Counted from the first letter of the stretch, positions 8,761 through 17,376 are shown. The stretch is 43,049 nucleotides of DNA from Planctomycetota bacterium (GCA_016872875.1 VGYW01000010.1:1-43049); one strand, 5' to 3'. Program-made: numbers and translations. Notes: generated by a model from the letters alone, not told the origin.

Positions 8761-10218
8761 TCAGGGAACAGGTTGAGGCATCTTGGGGGCCGGCGCTGGC
8801 TCCGGAGCTTTGGGAGCCTGGGCCTTGGGGGCAGGGTCGGGCTGGGGAGCCGGCGCCGGCGCGGGGGCCGGGACAGGCGGGGGGACCTTGGGGGCCGGCT
8901 GGGGCTGGGGAGCCGGTGCGGGAGCCGGGGCCGGCGCAGGCGCAGGCGCGGGGGCCGGGGCGGGAGCGGGGTCGGGGGCCGGGGCAGGCGCGGGTGCCTT
9001 GAGGGCCGGGGCCTTCGGGGCGGGCACGGCGGGCGCCGCCGCAGCAGCCGCGAGGCCGGGCTCGAAGCGGACCTTGTTGAAGAGCACCCAGGCACCAGTC
9101 TGCTTCGTGTAGAGAAGGAAGTAGAGCTTGACCACGCGGTTCTTGTTCTGGATGGGGGTCTTGTGGCGCCACTGGGTCTCGGCGCTCTTGAAGCGGTCGC
9201 TCGTGAGGTCTATGCTGACGGCCTTGGGGGTGTCGCCGGTGGGCATGACCATGACGGGCGAGCTCTCGTAGAACTTCCACCCCGGGCTCGTGGTGAAGGC
9301 GAGGGCGAGCGTGATGGTCAGCTTGGCGTGGTTGTAGACCTCGAACTCGAGGGTCTTCTGGTCGGTGAGGTCGAAGTCCTCTTCGAGGAGAACGCAGGCC
9401 TTGTCCTGCTCGGCGCCGGCGAGGAAGACGTTGAGCATCTTGTCGGTGGTGCCCTTTGGTGGTCCGACGGTGATTTCGACGCTGCTGCCCCAGGCCTCGG
9501 TGGACCAGCCGGCGCGTGCTTCGAGCCCCTCCTGGTCCTTGGCGGCTTCGGGGGGCTGGGGTTCGACGGGCTTATCAGGCTCCCCCTCCTTCGGCTGCTC
9601 GGCGGGACCTTCGGCGGGCTGGGCGGGGCGCGCGGGGCGCTGGCCCGGCTCGGGGGGAGGAAGCGTGCTGTCGATCTTCACCTCGCCGGGGGTCGGGGCT
9701 GCGGGGAGGGGGAGAGCCGCGGCGGCCTTGGCGGCCGCGGCGCGGGCCTTCGCCGCGGCGTCGGCGTCGTCGGGGTGGAGCTTGAGGTAAGCGGCGTAGC
9801 ACTGGTGGGCGGCGGCCCAGTCCTCGCAGCGCTCCAGCTCGGCGGCGAGCGGGAGGAGGAGGTCGTCGGGCACGTCCTTGCGTGCGAACGCCTCGCGGCA
9901 GGCGGTGGCGGCCTCCTTGGGCATCTCGAGCCGTGCGCATACGCGGCCGAGGTTGAAGAGCGCGCGGGGCGTGTCGGCGCCCTCCGCCTTCAGCGACGCC
10001 AGCCGCTCCGTGAAGTCCACCTTCATCCCGAGGATGCGCGCGCGGTCAACCAGGATGTCGCCATACTGGACTCTGACGAGGACCTTGTCGTCGCGGATTT
10101 CGAGGATTTCGACCTTCTTGCCGCTGAGCTCCATCTTGTCGGGGAGCAGGACGGAGTCGGCCCTCACCACAGGGGCGAGGAGTGCAACGGCGGCGGTGAT
10201 CAAGGCTGTGCTTCGCAT
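8761..10218 (-). CDS. Secreted TPR-like protein with Pro/Ala-rich tail
   Basis: The 485-residue protein starts with a signal peptide (MRSTALITAAVALLAPVVRA). A short domain with DKVLVRVQYGDILVDRARI follows, resembling small beta-barrel or FecR-adjacent segments of planctomycete secreted proteins, then a TPR-like helical region (about 70-155) and a Pro/Glu-rich linker (about 170-260). A beta-rich domain (about 265-390) with paired-strand motifs such as TLEFEVYNHAKLTITLA may be a jelly-roll. About the last 95 residues are PAPAP repeats with charged interruptions, probably an extended cell-wall or envelope spacer. ATG 10218 is chosen because AGGAGGG lies 8 bases upstream and the signal peptide begins there; longer frames would read through the ATTCATCC-word repeat (10258-10352). 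No enzymatic function is recognised. Confidence 0.75.
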   Translation of the reverse strand: MRSTALITAAVALLAPVVRADSVLLPDKMELSGKKVEILEIRDDKVLVRVQYGDILVDRARILGMKVDFTERLASLKAEGADTPRALFNLGRVCARLEMPKEAATACREAFARKDVPDDLLLPLAAELERCEDWAAAHQCYAAYLKLHPDDADAAAKARAAAAKAAAALPLPAAPTPGEVKIDSTLPPPEPGQRPARPAQPAEGPAEQPKEGEPDKPVEPQPPEAAKDQEGLEARAGWSTEAWGSSVEITVGPPKGTTDKMLNVFLAGAEQDKACVLLEEDFDLTDQKTLEFEVYNHAKLTITLALAFTTSPGWKFYESSPVMVMPTGDTPKAVSIDLTSDRFKSAETQWRHKTPIQNKNRVVKLYFLLYTKQTGAWVLFNKVRFEPGLAAAAAAPAVPAPKAPALKAPAPAPAPDPAPAPAPAPAPAPAPAPAPAPQPQPAPKVPPPVPAPAPAPAPQPDPAPKAQAPKAPEPAPAPKMPQPVP

Positions 10219-10257
10219 AGTGGCCCTCCTGCTCAGTGCAGTCATTGGCCGCGGCAA

Positions 10258-10352
10258 AGGGGGATGGGTGGATGGTTGGATGAATGGATGATTGCCTGAC
10301 ACCCATCCACCCATCCATTCATCCATTCATCCATTCATCCATTCATCCCCTC
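10258..10352. repeat. ATTCATCC-word palindrome, copy A3, intergenic
   Basis: Left arm GGGATGGGTGGATGG words, loop with GATTGCCTGACAC, right arm of four ATTCATCC words. It lies in the 5' region of the gene at 8761-10218. Confidence 0.85.
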
Positions 10353-10457
10353 CCAATAGGGTGGACCATCGTGACTATGATAGCTCTAGGGCGTCGGGAA
10401 CGCAAGGGTTTTCTGGTTTTGGCGGTGCGCTTTCCTGCAACGGGGTGTAAAGGCTTG

Positions 10458-11819
10458 TCAGGGGATGGCGTGGCCGCGGAGGGCGTCGAGCACCTCGCCG
10501 GCGATGTAGAAGGAGCCAGTGACGCACACGAGGTCGTCAGGCTCGGCGCGGCTGCGGGCCAGGGCGAGGGCGTCGCCTGGCTTCTCGCAGGTGAGGACCT
10601 CGGCGCTGCACAGCGCGCGGGCGCGGCGCGCCAGGTCGTCGGGGAGAGCGGCGCGCGGGTTCTGGCTCTTCGTGAACACCACGAGCGCCGCCTCCTCGAG
10701 CACGGTCCGCAGGAAGGCGTCAACGTCCTTGTCCGCGGCCATGCCGATGACGAAGAGGAGGCGGCGGAAGGCGAACTCGCCGGCCAGCGTGGCCATCAGC
10801 GTGCGGGCGGAGTCCTGGTTGTGCGCGCCGTCCACGATGACGCGCGGGCGCTCGGCGATGCTCTCGATGCGCGCCCGCAGGCTCACGGAGGCGAGCCCTT
10901 CGCGGGCGGCGGCGGGCGAGAGGCGCCACGGGGTTGCCTCGGCGGCCTCCTCGGCCAGGGCGATGGCGGTGGCGGCGTTCACCCGCTGGTGCTGGCCCAC
11001 GAGGGGGACGGCCAGGCCATCGTAGCGCCGCCGCGGCGTCGCCACCGTGAATGTGTGGTGGCACAGGCGTCCCGCCTGTGGACAGTGGAGCGCTATCTCC
11101 TGGCCAACGATGCGGAGCGGGGCGCCGAGGTTCCTCGCCCTCTGGCGGATGGCGGCGAGGGCCTCTTGCTCTTGGGGCGCGACGACCGCGGGCACGCCGG
11201 GCTTCAGGATGCCCGCCTTCTCCGAGGCGATGAGGGTGAGCGTGTCGCCGAGCTTGTCCATGTGGTCGAAGCCGATGCGTGTGATTGCGCAGACGGCGGG
11301 GGTTGCGACGATGTTCGTGGCGTCGAGCCGCCCACCGAGGCCCACCTCGAGCACCGCGAAGGCCACACCCTCGGCCAGGAAGTCGGCGAAGGCCATCGCG
11401 GTGAAAATCTCGAAAAACGTCGGCGTGTACTTCTCGTTGGTCTTCAGGCTCTCCTGGAGATAGGGGTGCATGCGGTTCAGGTGGGCCACCACGCGCTCCT
11501 GGGCGATCCAGTCGCCATTCACCATGATGCGCTCACGGACGCACTCGACGTGCGGCGAGGTGTAGAGGCCCACGCGCGCCCCCGCCCGCTGGAGGATGGC
11601 GGCGGCCATCGTCGCCGTGGAGCCTTTGCCCTTAGTGCCCGCAATGTGGACGACCCGCAGGCCGCTCTCGGGATTGCCCAGGAAGGCGAGGAGCTGGTTC
11701 ATCCGCGCGAGGCCGAAGATGGAGGTCGCCGCGTCGCGCGGCTTCGCCATCCGCTCGTAGTCGGTGAAGTGATAGAGGTACTCGATGGCCTCTTCGTAGC
11801 TAGAGAATGGCCCGCTCAA
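10458..11819 (-). CDS. folC: Bifunctional folylpolyglutamate/dihydrofolate synthase
   Basis: This Mur-ligase-family protein has 453 residues. The ATP-binding loop GTKGKGST, the LYTSPHVECVRERI segment, AVLEVGLGGRLDATN and DGAHNQDSARTL are all diagnostic of FolC, which adds glutamate to folates (and, in bifunctional members, makes dihydrofolate) in the cytoplasm. The start is TTG 11819: a CAGGAG Shine-Dalgarno lies just upstream and the sequence aligns with the family from there, beginning with SSYEEAIEYLY. Residues about 247-255 (CPQAGRLCHH) come from a single CACAGGCG hairpin element at 11057-11081, a family also seen in the glycosyltransferase and ApbE genes. It falls between the central domain and the C-terminal Rossmann domain. 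The MetVF genes further down use folates, but nothing links the two loci. Confidence 0.93.
   Translation of the reverse strand: MSGPFSSYEEAIEYLYHFTDYERMAKPRDAATSIFGLARMNQLLAFLGNPESGLRVVHIAGTKGKGSTATMAAAILQRAGARVGLYTSPHVECVRERIMVNGDWIAQERVVAHLNRMHPYLQESLKTNEKYTPTFFEIFTAMAFADFLAEGVAFAVLEVGLGGRLDATNIVATPAVCAITRIGFDHMDKLGDTLTLIASEKAGILKPGVPAVVAPQEQEALAAIRQRARNLGAPLRIVGQEIALHCPQAGRLCHHTFTVATPRRRYDGLAVPLVGQHQRVNAATAIALAEEAAEATPWRLSPAAAREGLASVSLRARIESIAERPRVIVDGAHNQDSARTLMATLAGEFAFRRLLFVIGMAADKDVDAFLRTVLEEAALVVFTKSQNPRAALPDDLARRARALCSAEVLTCEKPGDALALARSRAEPDDLVCVTGSFYIAGEVLDALRGHAIP
11057..11081. repeat. CACAGGCG hairpin in folC
   Basis: One CACAGGCG-TCC-CGCCTGTG hairpin flanked by GGTGG, read in frame in folC. 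Confidence 0.85.
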
Positions 11820-11987
11820 GGCTGCTCCTGTCGCGTGGTGCCGAAGTCCGCCACACGTGGCGGCGCATTGTAGCGGGCGAGTCCCTGCAAGTCAATCGGC
11901 CTAGGCCATCTTGACTCCCCAGGCAGGAGCGGCTACACTGTTATTGCCGGCGGCGTGTCGCCTGCGCAACGTGACCACGGGTGACGT

Positions 11988-12323
11988 GTGAAGATCACGC
12001 AGGAAGCGGCTATCCCGCGCGAGAAGCTGACGCATTACCTGCTGGCATGGAGGGCGCAGGGAGACAAGTCCAGGTTCCTGGCCAAAGCCGGCTTCACGTT
12101 GGAAAACCCCGGCGCGCTCCTCCGAGCTCTGAGGGTGCTGGCGGCGCGTGGCGAGGCCACACCGGCCGGCGGAAATGAGTACGGGGAGTTCTTCCGGCTT
12201 GAGGGTGACTTGGTAGGTCCGAACGGAGTATCTCTGTCCGTTGTTACCATCTGGCTTCGATGGCACACGGACGGTAGCGTCCACTTTGTGACTCTAAAGC
12301 CCCGAAGGGAGCAACGCTCGTGA
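11988..12323 (+). CDS. DUF6883-like small protein
   Basis: The protein has 111 residues and begins with GTG 11988. Sequence features such as EKLTHYLL, DKSRFLAKAGFT, the central EYGEFFRLEGDLVGPNG and the ending VTIWLRWHTDGSVHFVTLKP resemble the DUF6883 family, small soluble proteins of unknown function. I recall this family as often encoded beside DUF4926 proteins, as happens here. No signal peptide or membrane segment is present. The stop codon overlaps the next start (GTGA), so the two are translationally coupled. Coupling of this kind is common in toxin-antitoxin or immunity pairs, but a toxic role has not been shown by anything visible. The family assignment is from memory of the pattern and should be checked against profiles. 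Confidence 0.65.
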   Translation: MKITQEAAIPREKLTHYLLAWRAQGDKSRFLAKAGFTLENPGALLRALRVLAARGEATPAGGNEYGEFFRLEGDLVGPNGVSLSVVTIWLRWHTDGSVHFVTLKPRREQRS

Positions 12324-12571
12324 GGCCTAAGCTTTACCAGCGCGTAGCCTTGCGGAGGGACGTGGCGGAATACGGTCTGCGGAGGGGCGACGTGGCCGTT
12401 GTCGTAGACCGTGTGCCTCACCCGAAGGGTGGGCGTAAGGGCTGCGTTCTGGAGGTCTTCAACGCTCTTGACGAGTCTATCGCTGTTGTCGTCGTCCCCG
12501 AGACCGACATTGCGCCTCTCCGCGCCGACGACCGCCTCTCGGTCCGGCGGCTCGTGGCGTCGGAGAACTGA
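12320..12571 (+). CDS. DUF4926-like small protein
   Basis: The protein has 83 residues and starts at GTG 12320, overlapping the stop of the preceding gene by four bases. It has the layout of DUF4926: LYQRVALRRDVAEYGLRRGDV, then VVVDRVPHP, a glycine-containing turn, CVLEVFNALDESIAVVVV and a terminal ETDIAPL segment. This suggests a small SH3-like beta barrel. DUF4926 proteins are typically partners of other small unknown proteins and may be antitoxin-like or immunity-like. No catalytic residue stands out. A new transcription unit seems to follow, since the next gene has its own strong Shine-Dalgarno 55 bp downstream. Confidence 0.7.
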   Translation: MRPKLYQRVALRRDVAEYGLRRGDVAVVVDRVPHPKGGRKGCVLEVFNALDESIAVVVVPETDIAPLRADDRLSVRRLVASEN

Positions 12572-12626
12572 GTGCGGCGCGAAGGGGGTCTGCGCAGCCG
12601 ATCCAACCCTTTTGAGGAGACAGGCG

Positions 12627-13475
12627 ATGGCACTGGAACCGATGGCGATTGGGGTGATGCTCGGGGTAGGCGAGGCGCCCGAGGAGAGCCTGAAGAAGGT
12701 GCTCGACGTGGGCGTGACCAACGCGCAGATGGGCCGCCCGCCCGACGCCTGGCTCACGCCCGCCAAGGCCGCCGAGCTGAAGAAGATGATCAAGAGGTCG
12801 GGCGTCACCGTCACCACCGTCTTCTGCGGCTTCGACGGCGAGCGCTACGACGACATCCCGACGGTTCAGAGGACCGTGGGCTTCGTGCCCAAAGACACCC
12901 GCGCGGCGCGCGTGAAGAAGGCCCGGCAGATCGCCGACTTCGCCAAGATTCTCGGCGTGAAGAACGTCGCCGCCCACATCGGCTTCGTCCCCGAAGACCC
13001 GTGCGACCCCGACTACAAGGAGATCGTCCGCACCGTCGGCTCCTTCGCCGACTACCTGAAGAAGAACCGCCAGAACCTCTGCCTCGAGACGGGCCAGGAG
13101 ACGGGCGAGTGCCTCCTGCGGTTCATCCATGACCTCGGGCGCAGCAACGTGAAGGTGAACTTCGACCCCGCGAACATGATTCTCTACGGCTCGGGCGAGC
13201 CGATTCCGGCGCTCAAGCTCGTCGGCAAGTACGTCGCAGGCGTCCACGCCAAGGACGGCGTCTGGCCGACCGAGAAGGACAAGCTGGGCACCGAGATGCC
13301 GCTGGGCAAGGGCAAGGTCAACATCCCATTGTTCATCGAGACTCTTGCCGAGCTCGGCTATCGCGGCCCGCTCACCATCGAGCGCGAGATTTCCGGCGAC
13401 CAGCAGAAGAAGGACATCGTGAAGGCCAGGAAGCTCCTGGAGCGCATCAGGGCCAAGGTGCTCGGCAAGGCGTGA
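12627..13475 (+). CDS. Sugar phosphate isomerase/epimerase family TIM barrel
   Basis: The 282-residue protein belongs to the AP-endonuclease-2-like TIM barrel family (xylose isomerase-like), which interconverts ketose sugars or inositol derivatives. Likely metal ligands are Glu154 (in LCLETGQE), Asp180 (VNFDPANM), His207 (AGVHAKDG) and Glu252 (LTIEREIS), with His117 also near the site. There is no signal peptide, so it should act in the cytoplasm. ATG 12627 is chosen because GAGGAG lies 8-13 bases upstream; the frame extends much further upstream but only through the antisense of other coding sequence. The gene leads a run of Gfo/Idh oxidoreductases, a pairing common in catabolism of modified sugars and inositols. 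The exact substrate cannot be read from sequence. Confidence 0.88.
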   Translation: MALEPMAIGVMLGVGEAPEESLKKVLDVGVTNAQMGRPPDAWLTPAKAAELKKMIKRSGVTVTTVFCGFDGERYDDIPTVQRTVGFVPKDTRAARVKKARQIADFAKILGVKNVAAHIGFVPEDPCDPDYKEIVRTVGSFADYLKKNRQNLCLETGQETGECLLRFIHDLGRSNVKVNFDPANMILYGSGEPIPALKLVGKYVAGVHAKDGVWPTEKDKLGTEMPLGKGKVNIPLFIETLAELGYRGPLTIEREISGDQQKKDIVKARKLLERIRAKVLGKA

Positions 13476-13498
13476 TGCTTGACGCGTGACGCGTGACA
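13474..13498. repeat. GTGACGC heptamer run after the TIM-barrel gene
   Basis: Tandem TGACGCG words with MluI-like ACGCGT cores starting at the stop codon of 12627-13475. Confidence 0.75.
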
Positions 13499-13502
13499 AG
13501 AG

Positions 13503-13576
13503 GGTGGGTGGCACGGGCAAACTCGTTTGTCCGTGCGGGAGAGGCGCACGCCCAAACAAGTTTGGGCGTGGCACCC
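13503..13576. repeat. Double palindrome before a Gfo/Idh gene
   Basis: GCACGGGCAAACTCGTTTGTCCGTGC and GCACGCCCAAACAAGTTTGGGCGTGGC-like hairpins lie side by side between GGGTGG and CACCC ends (13503-13576). Confidence 0.8.
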
Positions 13577-13595
13577 AGAGGGAAAGGAGCAGGCG

Positions 13596-14603
13596 ATGGT
13601 CGGCGTGGCGGTGATCGGGGCGGGGAACTGGGGGCGGAACCTGGTGCGGAACTTCGCGTCCCTGCCAGGGGCCGAGCTGCGCTGCATCTGCGACCTGAAT
13701 GAGAAGACCCGCCTGGCCATGGCCCAGGCCCACCCGAAGACACGAGCGGTGAGCGATCTGCGCGTGCCGCTGGCCGACCCGGCCGTGGATGCCATCGTGG
13801 TGGCGGTGGACGCGCCCGCGCACTACAAGGTGGCCAAGGCGGCGCTGGACGCGGGGAAACATGTTTACGTGGAGAAGCCGCTGACTCTGGCCGCGTCCGA
13901 GGCGCAGGAGCTGACCGGCCTCGCGGCCTCACGTGGGCGCAAGCTCATGGTGGGCCACCTGCTCGAATACCACCCCGCGGTGAACTACATGAAGGACCTC
14001 ATCGCCCGCGGGGCGGTGGGCCAAACGCACTACCTCTACTTCCAGCGGGTGAACCTGGGGATCGTGCGGAGCACGGAGAATGCCTGGTGGTCGCTGGCGC
14101 CCCACGACATCTCGGTGGCCTGCTACCTCTTCGAGGCCACGCCCGCCAGCGTGTCGGCCACGGGCCACGCCTATCTCCAGCCGGGGATCGAGGACGTGGT
14201 GTTCGCCAACCTGAAGTTCGCCGACGGGCGGATGGCGCACATCCACGTCTCCTGGCTCGACCCGCACAAGATTCGCAAGGCCACACTCGTCGGCTCGACG
14301 AAGATGGTGGTCTTCGACGACATGGAGGCCTCCGAGAAGATCCGCATCTTCGACCGCGGGGCCGAGGTCCAGCGCAAGAGCGTTGAGAGCTACGTGGAGG
14401 CCATCACGCTGCGGACGGGCGACATCCTGATCCCGCAGATCCCCGGCGGCGAGCCGCTCCAGCTCGAGTGCCAGCACTTCATCCAGTGCATCGAGAAGGA
14501 CATGCGACCTCGGAGCGATGGGGCTGATGGGGTGAGGGTCGTGAAGGTCCTCGAAGCTGGCAGCCGCTCCCTTGCGCAGGGTGGGGTGCCGGCCAGTGTC
14601 TGA
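13596..14603 (+). CDS. Cytoplasmic Gfo/Idh/MocA oxidoreductase
   Basis: The 335-residue NAD(P)-dependent sugar dehydrogenase has an N-terminal Rossmann fold with GAGNWG (residues 8-13), the EKP motif with catalytic Lys94 (VYVEKPLTLA) and a C-terminal domain with WWSLAPHDISV, whose His and Asp are likely active-site residues. Without a signal peptide it is cytoplasmic, unlike the other paralogues here. The sequence is closest in style to nucleotide-sugar 3-dehydrogenases of the WbpB/WlbA type, but this is a judgement by eye. Start ATG 13596 has AAAGGAG nearby; a longer frame is open upstream but only through a perfect palindrome element (13503-13576). Heptamer repeats GTGACGC flank the gene on both sides, at 13474 and 14602. 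Confidence 0.88.
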   Translation: MVGVAVIGAGNWGRNLVRNFASLPGAELRCICDLNEKTRLAMAQAHPKTRAVSDLRVPLADPAVDAIVVAVDAPAHYKVAKAALDAGKHVYVEKPLTLAASEAQELTGLAASRGRKLMVGHLLEYHPAVNYMKDLIARGAVGQTHYLYFQRVNLGIVRSTENAWWSLAPHDISVACYLFEATPASVSATGHAYLQPGIEDVVFANLKFADGRMAHIHVSWLDPHKIRKATLVGSTKMVVFDDMEASEKIRIFDRGAEVQRKSVESYVEAITLRTGDILIPQIPGGEPLQLECQHFIQCIEKDMRPRSDGADGVRVVKVLEAGSRSLAQGGVPASV

Positions 14604-14626
14604 CGCGTGACGCGTGACGCGTGACA
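14602..14626. repeat. GTGACGC heptamer run after the Gfo/Idh gene
   Basis: Three tandem GTGACGC words directly after the stop codon, matching 13474-13498. Confidence 0.75.
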
Positions 14627-14647
14627 AGAGAAGAAGGAGAAGAAAGC

Positions 14648-15838
14648 ATGAAGAGACTGGGGCTTGCGTTGATGGTGGTGGGCGTGGCGAGCGCCTTTGC
14701 GGGGGAGGGGCTGCCGAGCTACAAGAAGCTCACGATCACCGAGAAGTTCTATTGCGAGGGGGCGTACCACGCGGACTTCAACAAGGACGGCAAGCTCGAC
14801 GTGGTGTCGGGGCCGTTCTGGTACGAGGGGCCGGACTTCCAAAAGGCCCACGAGGTGAGGCCGCCCAAGGCGTTCGACCCCAAGAACTACTCCGACAACT
14901 TTCTCACCTACACCGCCGACTTCAACGGCGATGGGTGGCCAGACATCTTCTACGTGCCGTTCCCCGGCGCCGCGGGCTCCTGGTACGAAAACCCCCAGGG
15001 CAAAGAGGGCCACTGGAAGGCACACCTGGCCTGGAAGAAGGTGGACAACGAGTCGCCGATGTGGGGCGACATCAACAAGGACGGCAAGCCCGAGCTGGTC
15101 TTCAACACCGGCGGCTGCTTCGGCTACCTGGTCTGGGACCCCGCCAAGCCCAACGAGGAGTGGACCTTCGTGCCCGTGTCGCCCAAGGGCAACCGCGGCC
15201 AGTTCCAGCACGGCATCGGCTTCGGCGACGTGAACGGCGACGGCCGCAACGACCTCCTCGAGCAGGGCGGCTGGTGGGAGCAGCCGGCCGATGCCAAGCC
15301 GGGCGACCTCTGGAAGCACCACCCCTTCAACTTCGCCGCCGCAGCGGCCCAGATGCTCACCTACGACATTGACGGCGATGGCCTGAACGACATCGTGACC
15401 ACCTGGCAGTGCCACCAGTACGGCCTCGTGTGGTACAAGCAGGCCAAGGACGACAAGGGCGAGATCACCTGGAAGCAGAACGTCATCCTGCCGATCAAGC
15501 CCGACGTGAAGTCCGACGCCCTCCGCATCAGCCAACTGCACGCCTTCGACCTGGCCGACGTGAACGGTGACGGGGTGCTGGACTTCGTGACGGGCAAGCG
15601 CTTCTGGGCGCACGGCCCGAAGGGCGACCCCGAGCCCGACGCGCCCGCCGTGGTCTACTGGTTCATCGTGAAGCGCAATGCCGACAAGACTGTGGAGTTC
15701 ACCCCGCTGAAGGTGGACGACAATTCGGGCGTGGGCACCCAAGTGGCCGCGACCGACCTCAACGGCGACAAGGTGCCCGACGTGATCGTGGGCAACAAGA
15801 AGGGCACATTTATCTTCCTGAGCGAGCCCGCGAAGTGA
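14648..15838 (+). CDS. Secreted FG-GAP/VCBS repeat protein
   Basis: The 396-residue protein starts with a cleavable signal peptide (MKRLGLALMVVGVASAFA). The mature part has at least six calcium-binding FG-GAP type motifs: DFNGDGWPDI, DINKDGKPEL, DVNGDGRNDL, DIDGDGLNDI, DVNGDGVLDF and DLNGDKVPDV. They suggest an integrin-alpha-like beta-propeller with bound Ca2+, working outside the membrane. Proteins like this are abundant in planctomycetes, and their ligands are mostly unknown. ATG 14648 follows AAGGAG and the heptamer repeat GTGACGC (14602-14626). It sits between two Gfo/Idh genes in a likely common transcript. No catalytic domain is recognised. Confidence 0.85.
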   Translation: MKRLGLALMVVGVASAFAGEGLPSYKKLTITEKFYCEGAYHADFNKDGKLDVVSGPFWYEGPDFQKAHEVRPPKAFDPKNYSDNFLTYTADFNGDGWPDIFYVPFPGAAGSWYENPQGKEGHWKAHLAWKKVDNESPMWGDINKDGKPELVFNTGGCFGYLVWDPAKPNEEWTFVPVSPKGNRGQFQHGIGFGDVNGDGRNDLLEQGGWWEQPADAKPGDLWKHHPFNFAAAAAQMLTYDIDGDGLNDIVTTWQCHQYGLVWYKQAKDDKGEITWKQNVILPIKPDVKSDALRISQLHAFDLADVNGDGVLDFVTGKRFWAHGPKGDPEPDAPAVVYWFIVKRNADKTVEFTPLKVDDNSGVGTQVAATDLNGDKVPDVIVGNKKGTFIFLSEPAK

Positions 15839-15840
15839 GG

Positions 15841-15920
15841 GGCCGGCTTGCGGATAGCACCGATTCACTCGATTGAATCGACTCAATCGATTCAATCGTC
15901 TCGCTCGATCCGCCGGCTCG
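15841..15920. repeat. CGATTCAAT-word element before a Gfo/Idh gene
   Basis: CGATTGAAT and AATCGATTC words with outer GGCCGGC...CGGAT and ATCCGCCGGCT arms that pair. Confidence 0.75.
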
Positions 15921-15939
15921 CACAGTCAGGAGCACGCCA

Positions 15940-17376
15940 ATGACCAAGCCTTTCTCCCGCCGCCAATGGCTCGGGCGCGCCGCAGGCGCGGCAGGCGCCT
16001 GCGCGCTCGGCCGCCTCACCATCCTCGCCGCCGACGCGCCGAACTCCAAGCTCGGCACCGCCCTCATCGGCTGCGGCGGGCGCGGCGGAAGCCACCTCCC
16101 GGCAGCCGCCGGCGAACGCCTCGTGGCCCTAGTGGACGCCGATGAGAAGCGGGCCGCCGGCGCGCTCAAAGGGGTCACTGACAGCGCCGCGAAGGCCAAA
16201 CGCGACGACTTCAAGCCCGAGGGCGTCAAGCTCTTCAGCGACTACCGCCAGCTCTTCGACAAGATGGGCAAGGACCTCGACGCCGTCTTCATCGCCACGC
16301 CCGACCACCACCACGCCCTGGCCTGCATGCTGGCCATCAAGGCGGGCGTCCACGTCTTCTGCGAGAAGCCCATCACCCACAACATCGGCGAGGCGCGGGC
16401 GCTCGCCGAGGCCGCCCGCAAGAACCCCAAGGTGATGACCCAGATGGGCAACCAGGGCCTCGCCGCCGGCGGCGACCAGACCCTCGCCGAATACCTCGCC
16501 GCCGGCGCAATCGGCAAGCTCATCGAGGTCCACTCCTGGCACGCCTGGACCGGCCGCTTCGGCGGCTCGATGCAGCGGCCCCCCGCGCAGCCAGTGCCCG
16601 CGGGCCTCAACTGGGACCTCTGGCTCGGCCCCGCCCCGTTCCGCGACTACCACCCCGGCCTCCACCCAGGCACCTGGCACGGCTGGTGCGACTTCGGCAC
16701 CGGCTCCATCGGAGGCTGGTCCACTCACATGCTCGACGCGGTGTTCTTCGCCCTCAAGCTCGGTGCGCCGCAGACTGTCGAGGTGTTGGAGATGGACGAC
16801 GCGAGCGACGATCGCTTCCCGGCCCGCGTGACCATCCGCTACAGCTTCCCGCAACGGGGCGAGCTCCCACCCGCAACGGTCATCTGGTACGACGGCAGCT
16901 TTGCGAAGGCGAAGGACCCGTCGCGGAGCCAGGGCGCGCCCGCCGAGCAGCTCAACCGCCCGAAGCTCGCCTCCGAGCTCGAGAAGAAGCACGCGAAGCT
17001 GAACCTGGGCGGCGCGGCGTCGCTCTTCGTCGGCGAGAAGGGCGTCATCCACGTCGGCTCCCACGGCGGCGCGCCCCGCATCATCCCCGACGAGCAGCAC
17101 AAGGCCACGCCCGTCCCGCCGCGGACGCTCCCCCGCCCGAAGGGCGGCATCGTGGGCGACTTCCTCCGCGCCTGCAAGGAGGGCGGCGAGCAGCCAATCT
17201 CCAACTTCGCCGGCTACGCCTGCCCCCTGATGGAGTGCATCTACGTCGGCCACGTCGCCATCCGCGCCGGCGTCGGCAAGAAGCTCGAATGGAACGGCGA
17301 GAAGCTCCGCTGCACCAACATCCCAGAGGTCAATCGCTGGGTCAGCCGCGAGCCGAGGAAGGGGTGGGAGCTCTAA
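15940..17376 (+). CDS. Tat-exported Gfo/Idh/MocA oxidoreductase
   Basis: The protein has 478 residues. The N-terminus has a Tat motif (SRRQWLGRAAG) followed by a hydrophobic stretch, so it is probably folded with its NAD(P) cofactor and exported. The Rossmann motif IGCGGRGGSH, the EKP triad with Lys143 (VFCEKPITHN) and a long C-terminal domain are typical of planctomycete Gfo/Idh family members, which oxidise sugars or remove substituents from glycosides. DLWLGPAPFRDYHPG is conserved in this subgroup and recurs in the paralogue at 18013-19410. AGGAG precedes ATG 15940. The gap before it contains a CGATTCAAT-word element. Substrate unknown. Confidence 0.88.
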   Translation: MTKPFSRRQWLGRAAGAAGACALGRLTILAADAPNSKLGTALIGCGGRGGSHLPAAAGERLVALVDADEKRAAGALKGVTDSAAKAKRDDFKPEGVKLFSDYRQLFDKMGKDLDAVFIATPDHHHALACMLAIKAGVHVFCEKPITHNIGEARALAEAARKNPKVMTQMGNQGLAAGGDQTLAEYLAAGAIGKLIEVHSWHAWTGRFGGSMQRPPAQPVPAGLNWDLWLGPAPFRDYHPGLHPGTWHGWCDFGTGSIGGWSTHMLDAVFFALKLGAPQTVEVLEMDDASDDRFPARVTIRYSFPQRGELPPATVIWYDGSFAKAKDPSRSQGAPAEQLNRPKLASELEKKHAKLNLGGAASLFVGEKGVIHVGSHGGAPRIIPDEQHKATPVPPRTLPRPKGGIVGDFLRACKEGGEQPISNFAGYACPLMECIYVGHVAIRAGVGKKLEWNGEKLRCTNIPEVNRWVSREPRKGWEL

